Shown: positions 1 to 8,116, counted from the first letter of the stretch. The stretch is 19,758 bases of DNA from Candidatus Arcticimaribacter sp. UBA7428 (GCA_002477625.1 DLQQ01000079.1:1-19758), one strand, 5' to 3'. Numbers and translations are program-made. Notes: generated from the sequence alone by a model not told the origin.

Positions 1-478
1 CTCCAGTATTGTAAACTATGCCCTGAAAAATACGGGGCAACTTTCTACGGCATTTTACCTCTGCGGACCCGAAGCCATGATTATGGAGGTAAAAGATACT
101 CTTTTGAAAAATTCCATTGAAGAGGCTCAGGTATATTTTGAGCTTTTTACGGCTTCAAAAGCTACTGAAGTTGCAGCACCATCAGACGGTGCTTTAGGAG
201 AAGTTACTATAGAAATTATTGCAGATGATGCTACCAACACCGTAAAAGCAGCGGCTAGTAATACCCTCTTGGATACGGCATTGAATGAGAAGATTGATGT
301 GCCATATTCCTGTCAGGGGGGCGTTTGTTGTAGTTGTATTGCTAGGATAACCGAAGGTTCTGCAACCATGGCAAACAATCAGATTTTGACCGACGAAGAG
401 GTCGCAGAAGGTTTAGTCCTTACTTGCCAGGCAGTACCAACTTCAGCAAAAGTAGTAGTTAATTACGACGAGGCATAA
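1..478 (+). CDS. PaaE-like ferredoxin-NAD(P)H reductase, C-terminal part (5' end outside window)
   Basis: The reading frame is open from base 2, so the gene starts upstream of the window. The visible part first shows the end of a ferredoxin-NADP reductase-type NAD(P)-binding domain (the Y-L-C-G-P-E-A-M stretch encoded at about 56-82). A linker follows, then a plant-type 2Fe-2S ferredoxin domain. Its cluster ligands are visible as C-x4-C-x2-C at about 310-336, with a fourth cysteine near 425. The order flavin/NAD reductase then C-terminal ferredoxin is that of PaaE and related oxygenase reductases, which pass electrons from NAD(P)H through FAD to the cluster. In this family it could serve phenylacetyl-CoA epoxidase or act as a general ferredoxin reductase; no paa partner gene is visible, so the substrate system is unknown. 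The gene converges on the next one, with a shared hairpin between them. Confidence 0.85.
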   Translation, partial: SSIVNYALKNTGQLSTAFYLCGPEAMIMEVKDTLLKNSIEEAQVYFELFTASKATEVAAPSDGALGEVTIEIIADDATNTVKAAASNTLLDTALNEKIDVPYSCQGGVCCSCIARITEGSATMANNQILTDEEVAEGLVLTCQAVPTSAKVVVNYDEA

Positions 479-499
479 ACCACAATTTATTTGTGGTTT
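477..499. terminator. hairpin between two convergent genes
   Basis: A perfect 9-bp inverted repeat (477-485 pairing with 491-499) has a 5-base loop. The stop codon of the plus-strand reductase (476-478) borders the left arm, and the stop codon of the minus-strand glycosyltransferase (487-489) lies in the loop. The position suggests a two-way terminator or 3'-end stabiliser. Neither side has a clear T-run, so intrinsic termination is inferred from position rather than from a complete signature. Confidence 0.5.
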
Positions 500-1467
500 C
501 GAAATTGGTTGTAGGTTTCAAATAGTTTTTGTGCAGCAGTAGTAATACTCCAGTGGTCTACAATAGTCTGCCGTGCTGTTTTGGGGTCTATTTTTTCAGG
601 CGTTTGAATCACCTCTTCTAGAATCGTTCGCAGTGCTGTAATCGATCCTTTGGGATACAAAAATCCGTCGACTCCATGGGTAATTACCTCAGAATGTATT
701 CCAACCTGTTCGGTTGCAACAGTAGTACTCCCACAGGCCATCGCTTCTATACAGACCAATGAGAACCCTTCGGAATAAGAAGCGACAACAACAGCAGTGC
801 TCTCTTGGTAGTAGTATTCTATTTGGTTGGTTAGAGATACAAATTGAATTTGATTTTCGACTTGAGCAGCAGCCGCTATTGCTCGAATTTCATCAGCGTA
901 AGCTGGTCGATCAATGGTACCGATGAATTGAATTTCCCAATTTGGATTTTGTGAAAGGAGTGGAGCAATTGCCTCCATCACATCCCGTTGCCCTTTGGCT
1001 TTTCGGATTCTTCCAACGACACTGATTTTTCTTGGGTTGGTTGCCCTCTTTTTGATATCATACGTTAGCCAATCGGGATCTACACCGTGCCCAATAACCG
1101 TACTTTTTAAATTTAAATTTTGAGCCATTGTTTCGCTTAAACTGATGCATTGATCTGCCTTAGACATCAAAAAATTAGTTAAGCCAGAAGGGGTAGACTC
1201 TGCGTGTCGTGTTCGCAATAAAAGGAAGCTTGCTCCCAAAAGACGGAGAAATAAAGCCAAGAGCATTTCATTGTTTCTGTGGGTATGTACGATGGTTTTC
1301 TTGTCAGAATACAGAAGCCGTAAAAGCTTAAAAAAGGATATTTTGTATTTAGAAATTCCGTAGCCAAAGACCTTTGTTTCTTCCAATACATTCAAGGGTT
1401 CTACTATGGTCTCAACACTACGGGTAACGCCTGTGGTTTTAAAATGAAAATGAAAATGAATGATCAT
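487..1467 (-). CDS. glycosyltransferase family 4
   Basis: A GT-B fold glycosyltransferase of 326 residues. I place the start at the ATG at 1467, because an earlier in-frame ATG (1530) would overlap the upstream gene by about 50 bases and add residues unlike the family; from 1467 the protein opens with the His-rich sugar-acceptor segment seen in GT4 enzymes. The donor-binding half shows G-H-G-V-D (126-130), V-G-R-x4-K-G (151-159) and the diagnostic E-x7-E pair (E233 and E241, in E-G-F-S-L-V-C-I-E). These enzymes move a sugar from a nucleotide donor to a glycan or lipid, usually at the inner face of the cytoplasmic membrane. The specific donor cannot be read from the sequence. Its start lies 11 bases after the stop of the DUF6427 gene, so the two are probably co-transcribed. 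Confidence 0.85.
   Translation of the reverse strand: MIIHFHFHFKTTGVTRSVETIVEPLNVLEETKVFGYGISKYKISFFKLLRLLYSDKKTIVHTHRNNEMLLALFLRLLGASFLLLRTRHAESTPSGLTNFLMSKADQCISLSETMAQNLNLKSTVIGHGVDPDWLTYDIKKRATNPRKISVVGRIRKAKGQRDVMEAIAPLLSQNPNWEIQFIGTIDRPAYADEIRAIAAAAQVENQIQFVSLTNQIEYYYQESTAVVVASYSEGFSLVCIEAMACGSTTVATEQVGIHSEVITHGVDGFLYPKGSITALRTILEEVIQTPEKIDPKTARQTIVDHWSITTAAQKLFETYNQFRNHK
1441..1458. repeat. three tandem copies of a 6-bp unit in the glycosyltransferase start region
   Basis: Three perfect copies of aaaatg lie within the first codons of the family 4 glycosyltransferase, where on the minus strand they encode alternating His-Phe pairs (residues 4-9). The unit length is a multiple of three, so slippage would add or remove His-Phe pairs without shifting the frame. 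Confidence 0.6.
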
Positions 1468-1478
1468 AAGCGTTCGAA

Positions 1479-2414
1479 TTAATTGAAAATGGAAAGAATT
1501 TGATCTTGAAAGATAATCCCCAAGCAGCAAACAAAAAAGAGTTCAACTGGCCATTTTTGAGTAAAACTTTCAAAATACTGTGTTGACAGAACCGCAATTA
1601 TCATCAGCACAGAAACCCATGAAATTAAATTTCCTTCGCCACCAAACACCGTAATAGCCAGAGCAGAAACCAAGAGTAAAATCATACTATAAATATTGTC
1701 CTTGGTTTTATAGCTGTTGCGTAATAATCCTTTTAAATATTGGAATACAACGACCATGGAAGTAAGTAATACGAAAAAAAAGCCCGAGTTATCTTCAAGT
1801 TCTTTGCCCCATAAGAAGGAAAAATTCAATGGTGCAAAATCAGTAGTTTCCCAGGAAGGAAAGGAAGGAATCAAAACAAGCAGCATCATCCAAAGCAGGG
1901 CTACACAAAAAGCAGGAAGAAAGAATAGAACTGTGTTTTTATAATTCAATTGTCCTTTAAAAGCGAGGACTGAGAATAGGGTTAGAGGAAAACAGAGAAA
2001 ATCTACTTTAAATAAAACAGCAAACACAAGCCAAAAACCTGCATTAAAAACCCCTTTTCTGGAATGAGCACTTCCATCTACTTGTATGATTTGTAAAAAA
2101 CTAAACCAAAAAAACAGCGCGGCAAGCCAAAGCCAAATATCCCATTTATCGATTGGTAAAATCCAAAAGAATAAAGCAAAGACAAGGAGGTGATAGCTCC
2201 CTTTTCTAAATAACATTTGCCTTCTTACGGTCCAGTCTACAGACAAAAGGCTAATAACCGCAAGGATGCTGATTACAATGGTTCTAAAAATATTCCCTCC
2301 ACTAGGGTTTTGTTCTTCTATAATATTATGGTGCCAAAACACGGCAGCAAGGAGTACTGAAAAAGCAATTAAATAACTCCAAAAAGAGGTTGTCCCAAAG
2401 ACTCTTGTAAACAT
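1479..2414 (-). CDS. DUF6427 family multi-pass membrane protein
   Basis: A 311-residue integral membrane protein with long hydrophobic stretches over nearly its whole length, by eye about eight to ten segments. It is rich in Phe, Leu and Trp and has no soluble domain. Overall pattern and neighbourhood (a glycosyltransferase downstream, a DUF6341 gene and purD nearby) match the flavobacterial DUF6427 family; this is recognition from memory, not a search. No catalytic motif is visible and the function is unknown. Proximity to glycosyltransferases makes a role in envelope glycan or lipid handling possible. It is probably the first gene of a two-gene operon with the family 4 glycosyltransferase, and is divergent from the glycosyltransferase at 2602. 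Confidence 0.75.
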   Translation of the reverse strand: MFTRVFGTTSFWSYLIAFSVLLAAVFWHHNIIEEQNPSGGNIFRTIVISILAVISLLSVDWTVRRQMLFRKGSYHLLVFALFFWILPIDKWDIWLWLAALFFWFSFLQIIQVDGSAHSRKGVFNAGFWLVFAVLFKVDFLCFPLTLFSVLAFKGQLNYKNTVLFFLPAFCVALLWMMLLVLIPSFPSWETTDFAPLNFSFLWGKELEDNSGFFFVLLTSMVVVFQYLKGLLRNSYKTKDNIYSMILLLVSALAITVFGGEGNLISWVSVLMIIAVLSTQYFESFTQKWPVELFFVCCLGIIFQDQILSIFN

Positions 2415-2575
2415 GGTTGTACTATTGGATCATATATTAATGGCCTTAAAGCTGTGCTTAAGGGTTCACGATATAAAGGTAAAACAATGTTCTTTACAGC
2501 TCGTATTTATTCCTGTAAATTCAAAATCTACATGCAAAGTAGACTCTGTTTTAAATGCTCTTGATTTATATGGCT

Positions 2576-2583
2576 TATCTTTG
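2576..2583 (+). promoter_or_regulatory. Bacteroidota -7 promoter element for the glycosyltransferase at 2602
   Basis: TATCTTTG is a perfect match to TAnnTTTG, ending 18 bases before the ATG at 2602. No good -33 TTTG is seen at the usual distance. The 187-bp gap between the divergent genes at 2414 and 2602 otherwise shows nothing I recognise. Confidence 0.6.
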
Positions 2584-2601
2584 AACACTAATTAATTCCA
2601 T

Positions 2602-3501
2602 ATGTTAGACCTTACGGTTGTAATTGTAAACTATCGTTGCTGGGATATGCTTTCTAAATGTCTTGAAAGTTTAGACAAGCAGTCGCTCCCCATAAAGAAG
2701 GTTGTAGTCGCAGATAATTTTTCAAACGACGGTGTTCTACCCTCTTTTAAAGAAAAGTTTGCTTGGGTGCACTGGGCAGAAGAGAAAATCAATGGGGGTT
2801 TCTCCTACGGGTGTAATGCAGGCGCACGCTTGGCAGATACCGAATGGATACTATTCCTAAACCCAGATACTGAAATTCCAGCAAATTGCTTTGAAGGTTT
2901 ACTCGCGCATTGCGAACAACAACCCGACTATAAACTGATCTCAATCAAACAAATCGATAGTAACGGTTCGGATTGCTATCCTTATGGAATTTTCCCCAAC
3001 GCTTTTAATGTCCTTGGTCCTCTTCGAAGTTTGGAGCGTAACCTTTTTAAACGCGCTCAATCAAAATCAGTGATGAGTTCGGCTTCTGTAGGATATCCCG
3101 ATTGGATTTCAGGTGCTTTTGTTCTTATGCGCCTAGAAGATTATAAAAAATTAGGCTCTTGGGACGAATTCTTTTGGATGTATTACGAAGACATCGACCT
3201 CAGCAAAAGAGCAGCACAATTGCAAATGAAACGTGTACTCCTAAACAATTGGCATTGTATTCACAACCACGGTGGAGCTTCCAGAAAAAACATCAGTACT
3301 AGGATTCTTACCAAATCTGAAGTTATTATTTCTTCGCATAAATACATTCAAAAGCACTTGAACGGTATAGCAAAGCTACTTGCCCATTGCCTTATTTTTA
3401 CAACTAATTTTTTAGAATTAGGACTGTTTTCTCTGTTTTCAAAAGTAAAACGAGGCATGTTTAAAAAACTCCTCGGCTATTGGTTCGGAGCGAAGACCTA
3501 A
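2602..3501 (+). CDS. glycosyltransferase family 2, WbbL/rhamnosyltransferase-like
   Basis: A GT-A fold glycosyltransferase of 299 residues. The N-terminal Rossmann-like half starts with the V-V-I-V-N-Y segment (6-11) and carries N-G-G-F-x2-G-C-N-x-G (64-74). The metal/donor motif N-P-D-T-E is at 87-91. D-W-I-S-G-A (167-172) and the catalytic-loop Y-Y-E-D-I-D-L (194-200) follow. This combination is typical of the WbbL/RfbF branch, whose characterised members include dTDP-rhamnose transferases, so it could use the dTDP-rhamnose made by the rml genes in this window. That link is inference. The C-terminus has a hydrophobic, basic tail (about 255-299) that may associate with the membrane. Its own promoter lies just upstream. 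Confidence 0.85.
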   Translation: MLDLTVVIVNYRCWDMLSKCLESLDKQSLPIKKVVVADNFSNDGVLPSFKEKFAWVHWAEEKINGGFSYGCNAGARLADTEWILFLNPDTEIPANCFEGLLAHCEQQPDYKLISIKQIDSNGSDCYPYGIFPNAFNVLGPLRSLERNLFKRAQSKSVMSSASVGYPDWISGAFVLMRLEDYKKLGSWDEFFWMYYEDIDLSKRAAQLQMKRVLLNNWHCIHNHGGASRKNISTRILTKSEVIISSHKYIQKHLNGIAKLLAHCLIFTTNFLELGLFSLFSKVKRGMFKKLLGYWFGAKT

Positions 3502-3594
3502 ACAAGTGTACTCTTTTTTAGACTAAATCAATCAAAAGCCTTGGATTCCCCTTTGCTTTTTATAAATTTACAACGAAATCTATATACTGATCCA

Positions 3595-3822
3595 ATGAAA
3601 GAATTATTTGAAGCAATTGCGTGGTTATTTGAGAAGGTCTTGTTCTTACCGCATGACATCCTAAGAGAACTCGAATTAAGCAACTGGTGGTTGGCAAACA
3701 TCATCAACTGGGGCTTTGCAATCGTGATCTTCTTGCTTTTAGTTTATTGGACCATCCAACTCAAGATTTTTAACGACAAAGGAGAAGAGAACAAAGATCC
3801 TTCTGCACACTCGTTTCTATAA
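3595..3822 (+). CDS. DUF6341 family small membrane protein
   Basis: A 75-residue protein. An upstream in-frame TTG at 3541 would extend it, but the ATG at 3595 gives the expected start (M-K-E-L-F-E) and a leader with a weak TAnnTTTG-like box (TAAATTTA, 3563-3570). The protein has an amphipathic N-terminal half with the F-L-P-H-D-x-L-R-x-L-E-L segment, one transmembrane helix (about residues 40-58), and a conserved-looking acidic tail ending in A-H-S-F-L. This matches my recollection of the flavobacterial DUF6341 family, found beside purD and DUF6427 genes. Function unknown. Its last six bases overlap the end of purD on the other strand. Confidence 0.75.
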   Translation: MKELFEAIAWLFEKVLFLPHDILRELELSNWWLANIINWGFAIVIFLLLVYWTIQLKIFNDKGEENKDPSAHSFL

Positions 3823-5088
3823 ATCGAATCCTAAATCTTTTCGGTAGTATATCCCATCAAAGTCAACTTTCTCTAATGTTTCGTAGGATTTAGACAAGGC
3901 TTCCTTGTGGTCTGCTCCAAAAGAAGTTACTGCCAACACTCTTCCTCCAGAGGTTTTTACAACTCCCGATTCCATTTGTGTTCCGGCGTGGAAAACGATG
4001 CTGTCTTCTACCCCTTCAATACCCGTAATTGTTTTTCCTTTTTCATAGGCTTCTGGATATCCTCCAGAAACGGCCATGATGGTGGTTGCTGTTCGAGGGT
4101 CTATTTGAAGTTGATGTTGATCCAGCGTTTGTGTTCCAACCGCTTGGAAAAGTACTACCCAATCGTTCTGAATTCGTGGGAATACAACCTCGGTTTCGGG
4201 ATCTCCCATACGAACGTTATACTCAATCACAAAGGGCTCTTCACCAACCTTAATCAGCCCAATAAAAACAAAACCCTGAAAGGGTAAATTACTTTTCTGG
4301 AATCCATCCATAGTGGGTTTGATCACCCGATCTTCGATTTTCTTTATGAATTCGGCTGAGGCAAAGGGTACCGGCGAAATTGCTCCCATCCCTCCAGTAT
4401 TCAATCCGGTATCGCCTTCGCCTATGCGTTTATAGTCTTTCGCCATCGGAAGGGTGTGGTAGTTTTTCCCGTCTGTCAAGACAAAGCAAGACAATTCTAT
4501 TCCGTCCAAAAACTCTTCGATCACTACTTTTTGAGAGGCTGCTCCGAATTTTTTTCCAACCAACATTTGGCGTAATTCGTCTTGTGCTTCGGCAAGGTCC
4601 TCTATAATCAGAACGCCTTTTCCGGCGGCTAAACCATCTGCCTTAAGCACAAAGGGGGGCTTCATTGTTTCTAAAAAACGACAGCCATCTTCTACTGTTT
4701 CGGCAGTAAAACTAGCGTACTGAGCTGTAGGAATGTTGTTGGCTTTCATGAATTCTTTGGCGAATTCTTTACTCCCCTCTAAGGTTGCAGCAGCTTGCTG
4801 TGGGCCTATTACAATAATCTCTTGCAGTTGTGCATCTGCCAAAAAGAAATCGTGAATCCCATTGACCAAGGGGTCTTCTGGACCAACAATAACCATCTGC
4901 ACGCTGTTGTCGAGTACAGCTTGTTTGATGCCTTCAAAGTCGGTTACACCAAGGGCTAGGTTGGTTGCGATTTTGTGGGTGCCTGCATTTCCAGGGGCAA
5001 CAAAAAGTTTCCCGCAGTTTGGGCTTTGTGCCAATTTCCATGCAATCGTGTGTTCGCGTCCGCCGCCGCCAATGATCAAAATATTCAT
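3817..5088 (-). CDS. purD: phosphoribosylamine-glycine ligase (GARS)
   Basis: Catalyses the second step of purine synthesis: phosphoribosylamine plus glycine plus ATP gives glycinamide ribonucleotide. It is full length at 423 residues. Visible in order are the N-terminal dinucleotide-fold start with G-G-G-G-R-E-H (about 7-13), the ATP-grasp domain with V-L-K-A-D-G-L-A-A-G-K-G-V (about 146-158), the substrate loop D-T-G-L-N-T-G-G-M-G-A, and the metal-binding E-Y-N-V-R-M-G-D-P-E-T-E segment. Nothing is missing. It is a single-gene unit with a clear promoter at 5108-5135, and converges with the DUF6341 gene. Confidence 0.97.
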   Translation of the reverse strand: MNILIIGGGGREHTIAWKLAQSPNCGKLFVAPGNAGTHKIATNLALGVTDFEGIKQAVLDNSVQMVIVGPEDPLVNGIHDFFLADAQLQEIIVIGPQQAAATLEGSKEFAKEFMKANNIPTAQYASFTAETVEDGCRFLETMKPPFVLKADGLAAGKGVLIIEDLAEAQDELRQMLVGKKFGAASQKVVIEEFLDGIELSCFVLTDGKNYHTLPMAKDYKRIGEGDTGLNTGGMGAISPVPFASAEFIKKIEDRVIKPTMDGFQKSNLPFQGFVFIGLIKVGEEPFVIEYNVRMGDPETEVVFPRIQNDWVVLFQAVGTQTLDQHQLQIDPRTATTIMAVSGGYPEAYEKGKTITGIEGVEDSIVFHAGTQMESGVVKTSGGRVLAVTSFGADHKEALSKSYETLEKVDFDGIYYRKDLGFDL

Positions 5089-5107
5089 CTGTTTCTTTTT
5101 AACTCGG

Positions 5108-5135
5108 CAAAGATAAAAAGTCTCGAGGAATCAAA
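5108..5135 (-). promoter_or_regulatory. purD promoter (-33 and -7 elements)
   Basis: On the minus strand a TTTG (-33) at 5132-5135 is followed after 16 bases by TATCTTTG (-7) at 5108-5115, a full match to TAnnTTTG. The purD start is 19 bases further on. This is the best two-part promoter in the window. No PurR-type operator or purine riboswitch was recognised. Confidence 0.7.
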
Positions 5136-5160
5136 GGCGGTATTTGTGGGAAAGAAAAAA

Positions 5161-5185
5161 GGGGTGGGTCTTAGGAAGGGGTGGG
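5161..5185 (+). other. G-rich patch with four G-runs (possible G-quadruplex)
   Basis: Four runs of three to four G occur at 5161-5164, 5166-5168, 5178-5181 and 5183-5185, separated by 1, 9 and 1 bases. The 9-base middle loop is longer than the strict rule, so folding is uncertain. The patch lies about 25 bp upstream of the purD -33 element. Confidence 0.35.
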
Positions 5186-5667
5186 AGTTTTTTGTAGGGT
5201 TTGGTGGATGGTTCGCATTTCTCAAGCATCTAGATTATTAAACACAAACGCCCTATGGTTTTTATACATTGTTCCCTGGCTGGCTTTCACACGCAAACTC
5301 GCTAGCGTTGGCAATTCCGTTATGCCATTAAATTGTAGCTTTCACTTGGCGGAAATAATAACTCGATTCCTTTGGGTTTGATTTTGAACAACGGACATTT
5401 TTATAAATTCCTATTTAATTCTGATTTTTGTTTTGAGTCAGCGTTGGGAAAAAGCAGATTGAAAAAGAGGATGCGAATGCAATTTTTTCATAAAGCATAT
5501 CCGATTTGTGGGTTGAATACAATTCAAATCTAAAAAAACGTGATGACAAAAGCAAGTCAAGGTACTTGCAATTAGTGTTTTGCACACAGCAACAGGCTGC
5601 CTTTCGCTATGGTCTTGGCTGCACACCAAACCTTTTCTTACCTTAGGTGAATCTATACTATTTGATT
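5186..5667. other. intergenic stretch with no recognisable gene
   Basis: About 480 bp between the divergent purD and family 3 hydrolase genes. Open frames here are short, overlap one another and give no recognisable protein. No tRNA, terminator, transposase remnant or clear promoter for the downstream hydrolase was found. Small repeated words (for example gctttcac near 5284 and 5338) are present but do not form a definable repeat. Confidence 0.5.
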
Positions 5668-8094
5668 ATGATGAAAAAGGTGAAGATTGTGTTAGCGGTT
5701 TTGGGATCAATCCTTGTGTTGGTTCTTGTTTTGGGTGTTGTAGCAGCCACTTATTTAAAAAATACCTTCTTGGATTTTGAAAAGGACTATTCAGAACTAG
5801 CAACTGTTCAAGAACTACAGCAATACGGTCACCGCTTTTTAGACCTCAACGCCAATGGAACGCTAGACGTTTATGAAGATGAACGGATGCCGCTTGAGAA
5901 ACGGGTGTCCAATTTGCTGTCTCTAATGACTTTGGAAGAAAAAATACACCTCCTCAAAGGATCTGGAATCGGATCGGCTATTGGACTGAACGCTCCGGGC
6001 GTAGGGATTCCCGGAGCTGTAGGAACCTTGGTTCCAACCCCTAGATTGGGGATTCCCACCGTTTATTTATCGGATGGTCCTGCAGGCTTGCGAATTGAAC
6101 CCAAGCGAAAAGGAGAAGATCGAACCTACAACAGTACTGCATTTCCAATTGCGACCTTACTGGCGTCTACTTGGAACCAAGAATTGGTTTATGCCGTCGG
6201 TAACGCTATGGGGACTGAGGCATCGGAGTATGGTATTGATGTAATTCTGGGTCCGGGTATGAACATTCATCGGAATCCACTTTGTGGAAGGAATTTTGAA
6301 TATTTTTCCGAAGATCCTGTGCTGTCGGGCTATATTGGTGCTGCCATTATCAACGGGATTGAGTCGAATGGTGTGGGTACTTCCGTAAAGCATTTTGTAA
6401 CAAACAATCAAGAAACCGATCGCGATATCAACGATGCAATCGTTTCAGAAAGAGCGATGCGCGAGATTTATCTAAAGGGATTTGAAATTGTTGTCCGTGA
6501 GGCGCAACCTTGGACCATCATGTCTTCCTACAACAAGGTCAATGGAACCTATACTTCCCAAAGTGAATACTTGCTCTCAGACATCCTAAGAGACGATTGG
6601 GGCTTCGAGGGCTTGGTGATGACGGATTGGTTTGGCGGTAGGGATGCAGTGGCTCAAATAAGCGCTGGGAACGACCTCTTGGAGCCCGGCACCAAAAAAC
6701 AATGGGATGCCTTACTCGAAGCTTCAGAAGACGGCCGTTTGTCTCCTGAAATCATTGACCGTGCTGCGGGTCGTATTCTTACTTTAGTTTTTAAAAGTGG
6801 AAAACTCCAACGCCCCAAGTTCAACAACAACCCCGACCTGAGAGCCCATGCCGAAATTACACGAAGGTCTGCATCAGAAGGCATGGTGTTACTTAAAAAC
6901 GAAAATGCCTTGCCTCTTGAGAATATCAAGAACATTGCCCTTCTTGGAATTGCTTCCTATGACCTTATTTCTGGCGGAACGGGCTCGGGCGATGTAAACG
7001 AAGCTTATACGATTTCCCTTGAAGAAGGCTTGCGCAATGTTGGGTTTTCAATCAACGGAACTGCAAAAGATATTTATGAAACGCACAAGGCAGCTCACAA
7101 GGAAGAATTTGTAAAGTCCGAAGGCTTAGAGGCGGCCTTTGATACCAGTTTACCCCCCGAAATGACTTTTACCACTGAGCAATTGAATGCTATTGTAACA
7201 GAATCGGAGGTTGGTGTTTTGACCATTGGGCGGAATGCAGGAGAAGGGGGTGATCGAGTAGAAGTTGATGACTTTCTGCTGACTATTCTTGAAAAGAAAA
7301 TGATCTCCGACGCATCAAAAGCATTTCAGGCTGCTGGTAAAAAGCTGATTGTGGTGCTGAATGTTGGGGGAGTAATCGAAACTGCTTCTTGGAAAAACCA
7401 ACCTGACGCTATTTTATTGGCATGGCAAGGCGGGCAAGAAGGTGGAAATTCTGCAGCGGACCTCATCAGCGGAAAGGTTAGCCCCAGCGGAAAACTTCCC
7501 GTTACCTTTCCCATTAATCTAAGCGATCATGCCTCTACTCAAAACTTCCCGCAAGATGGGGAGCAACAAACAATTGTGGGGCTTGTAAACCATATGATGC
7601 TCGGAAATAAAAAAGCGCGACCCGAAGGGAAAAAAATTAAAAACAAAGATTACACCAACTACGAAGAAGGGGTTTATGTTGGTTATCGTCATTTTGACAA
7701 GGCCAATTTAGATGTTGCTTTTCCCTTTGGACATGGGCTTTCCTTCACCGATTTTGAATATAGCCCTGCGGAAGTTACTCTTGAAAAAGACAGCATACGG
7801 GTCTCACTACAAGTTCAAAATACGGGAAAACACCTCGGAAAAGAGGTTGTGCAGGTTTATGTTTCCAAATCCAATTCGACGATCGATCGGCCGCTGCAAG
7901 AGCTGAAAGCATTTACTAAAACAACTGCTCTAGAACCCGGTGCTTCGGAAGTAGTTCAACTCGTCATTCCAATTTCTGATATCCGTTATTGGGACGAAAC
8001 TAAAAATGATTGGGCCCTAGAAAAAGGGAATTATACGATGAAGCTGGGGTCTTCTTCTCGAGACATAAGACAGCTGTATGAGATTGAATTATAG
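5668..8094 (+). CDS. glycoside hydrolase family 3, beta-glucosidase-type, exported
   Basis: Probably 808 residues. A GTG at 5647 is also in frame, but the ATG at 5668 (or 5671) puts the Lys-rich start directly before a hydrophobic export or anchor segment (about residues 5-28), as expected. An EF-hand-like loop D-x-N-x-N-G-x2-D-x2-E follows at 59-70. The family 3 (beta/alpha)8 domain carries L-S-D-G-P-A-G, the K-H-F substrate pair and the nucleophile Asp320 in M-T-D-W. The second alpha/beta sandwich domain carries a G-E-G-G-D-R loop whose Glu526 is a candidate acid/base, plus W-Q-G-G-Q-E-G-G. A fibronectin III-like domain ends the protein (about 700-800). It would remove terminal beta-linked glucose or a similar sugar from oligosaccharides in the periplasm or at the surface. 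No SusC/SusD pair is adjacent, so the substrate is unknown. Confidence 0.93.
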   Translation: MMKKVKIVLAVLGSILVLVLVLGVVAATYLKNTFLDFEKDYSELATVQELQQYGHRFLDLNANGTLDVYEDERMPLEKRVSNLLSLMTLEEKIHLLKGSGIGSAIGLNAPGVGIPGAVGTLVPTPRLGIPTVYLSDGPAGLRIEPKRKGEDRTYNSTAFPIATLLASTWNQELVYAVGNAMGTEASEYGIDVILGPGMNIHRNPLCGRNFEYFSEDPVLSGYIGAAIINGIESNGVGTSVKHFVTNNQETDRDINDAIVSERAMREIYLKGFEIVVREAQPWTIMSSYNKVNGTYTSQSEYLLSDILRDDWGFEGLVMTDWFGGRDAVAQISAGNDLLEPGTKKQWDALLEASEDGRLSPEIIDRAAGRILTLVFKSGKLQRPKFNNNPDLRAHAEITRRSASEGMVLLKNENALPLENIKNIALLGIASYDLISGGTGSGDVNEAYTISLEEGLRNVGFSINGTAKDIYETHKAAHKEEFVKSEGLEAAFDTSLPPEMTFTTEQLNAIVTESEVGVLTIGRNAGEGGDRVEVDDFLLTILEKKMISDASKAFQAAGKKLIVVLNVGGVIETASWKNQPDAILLAWQGGQEGGNSAADLISGKVSPSGKLPVTFPINLSDHASTQNFPQDGEQQTIVGLVNHMMLGNKKARPEGKKIKNKDYTNYEEGVYVGYRHFDKANLDVAFPFGHGLSFTDFEYSPAEVTLEKDSIRVSLQVQNTGKHLGKEVVQVYVSKSNSTIDRPLQELKAFTKTTALEPGASEVVQLVIPISDIRYWDETKNDWALEKGNYTMKLGSSSRDIRQLYEIEL

Positions 8095-8116
8095 CATGTA
8101 GTTTGTAAGACTTTTT

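Noticed and set aside
1468-1530. Longer start for the family 4 glycosyltransferase at 1530
   Set aside because: It would overlap the DUF6427 coding region by about 50 bases and add residues that do not fit the family. The ATG at 1467 follows the upstream stop by 11 bases.
2474-2481. Minus-strand TACCTTTA as a promoter for DUF6427
   Set aside because: It lacks the final G of TAnnTTTG, no suitable upstream TTTG is present, and it is about 60 bp from the gene, so support is too weak.
2413-2595. Open frame of 60 codons on the plus strand between the divergent DUF6427 and glycosyltransferase genes
   Set aside because: Its composition is not protein-like, it matches nothing I recognise, it starts inside the DUF6427 start codon region, and it covers the promoter of the next gene.
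5181-5629. Several 60-90 codon open frames on both strands between purD and the family 3 hydrolase
   Set aside because: They overlap one another, lack recognisable motifs or start signals, and have unlikely amino-acid composition.
5668-8094. Polysaccharide utilisation locus around the family 3 hydrolase
   Set aside because: No SusC/SusD pair, sugar sensor or other glycanase is adjacent. The neighbours are purD and a pseudogene.
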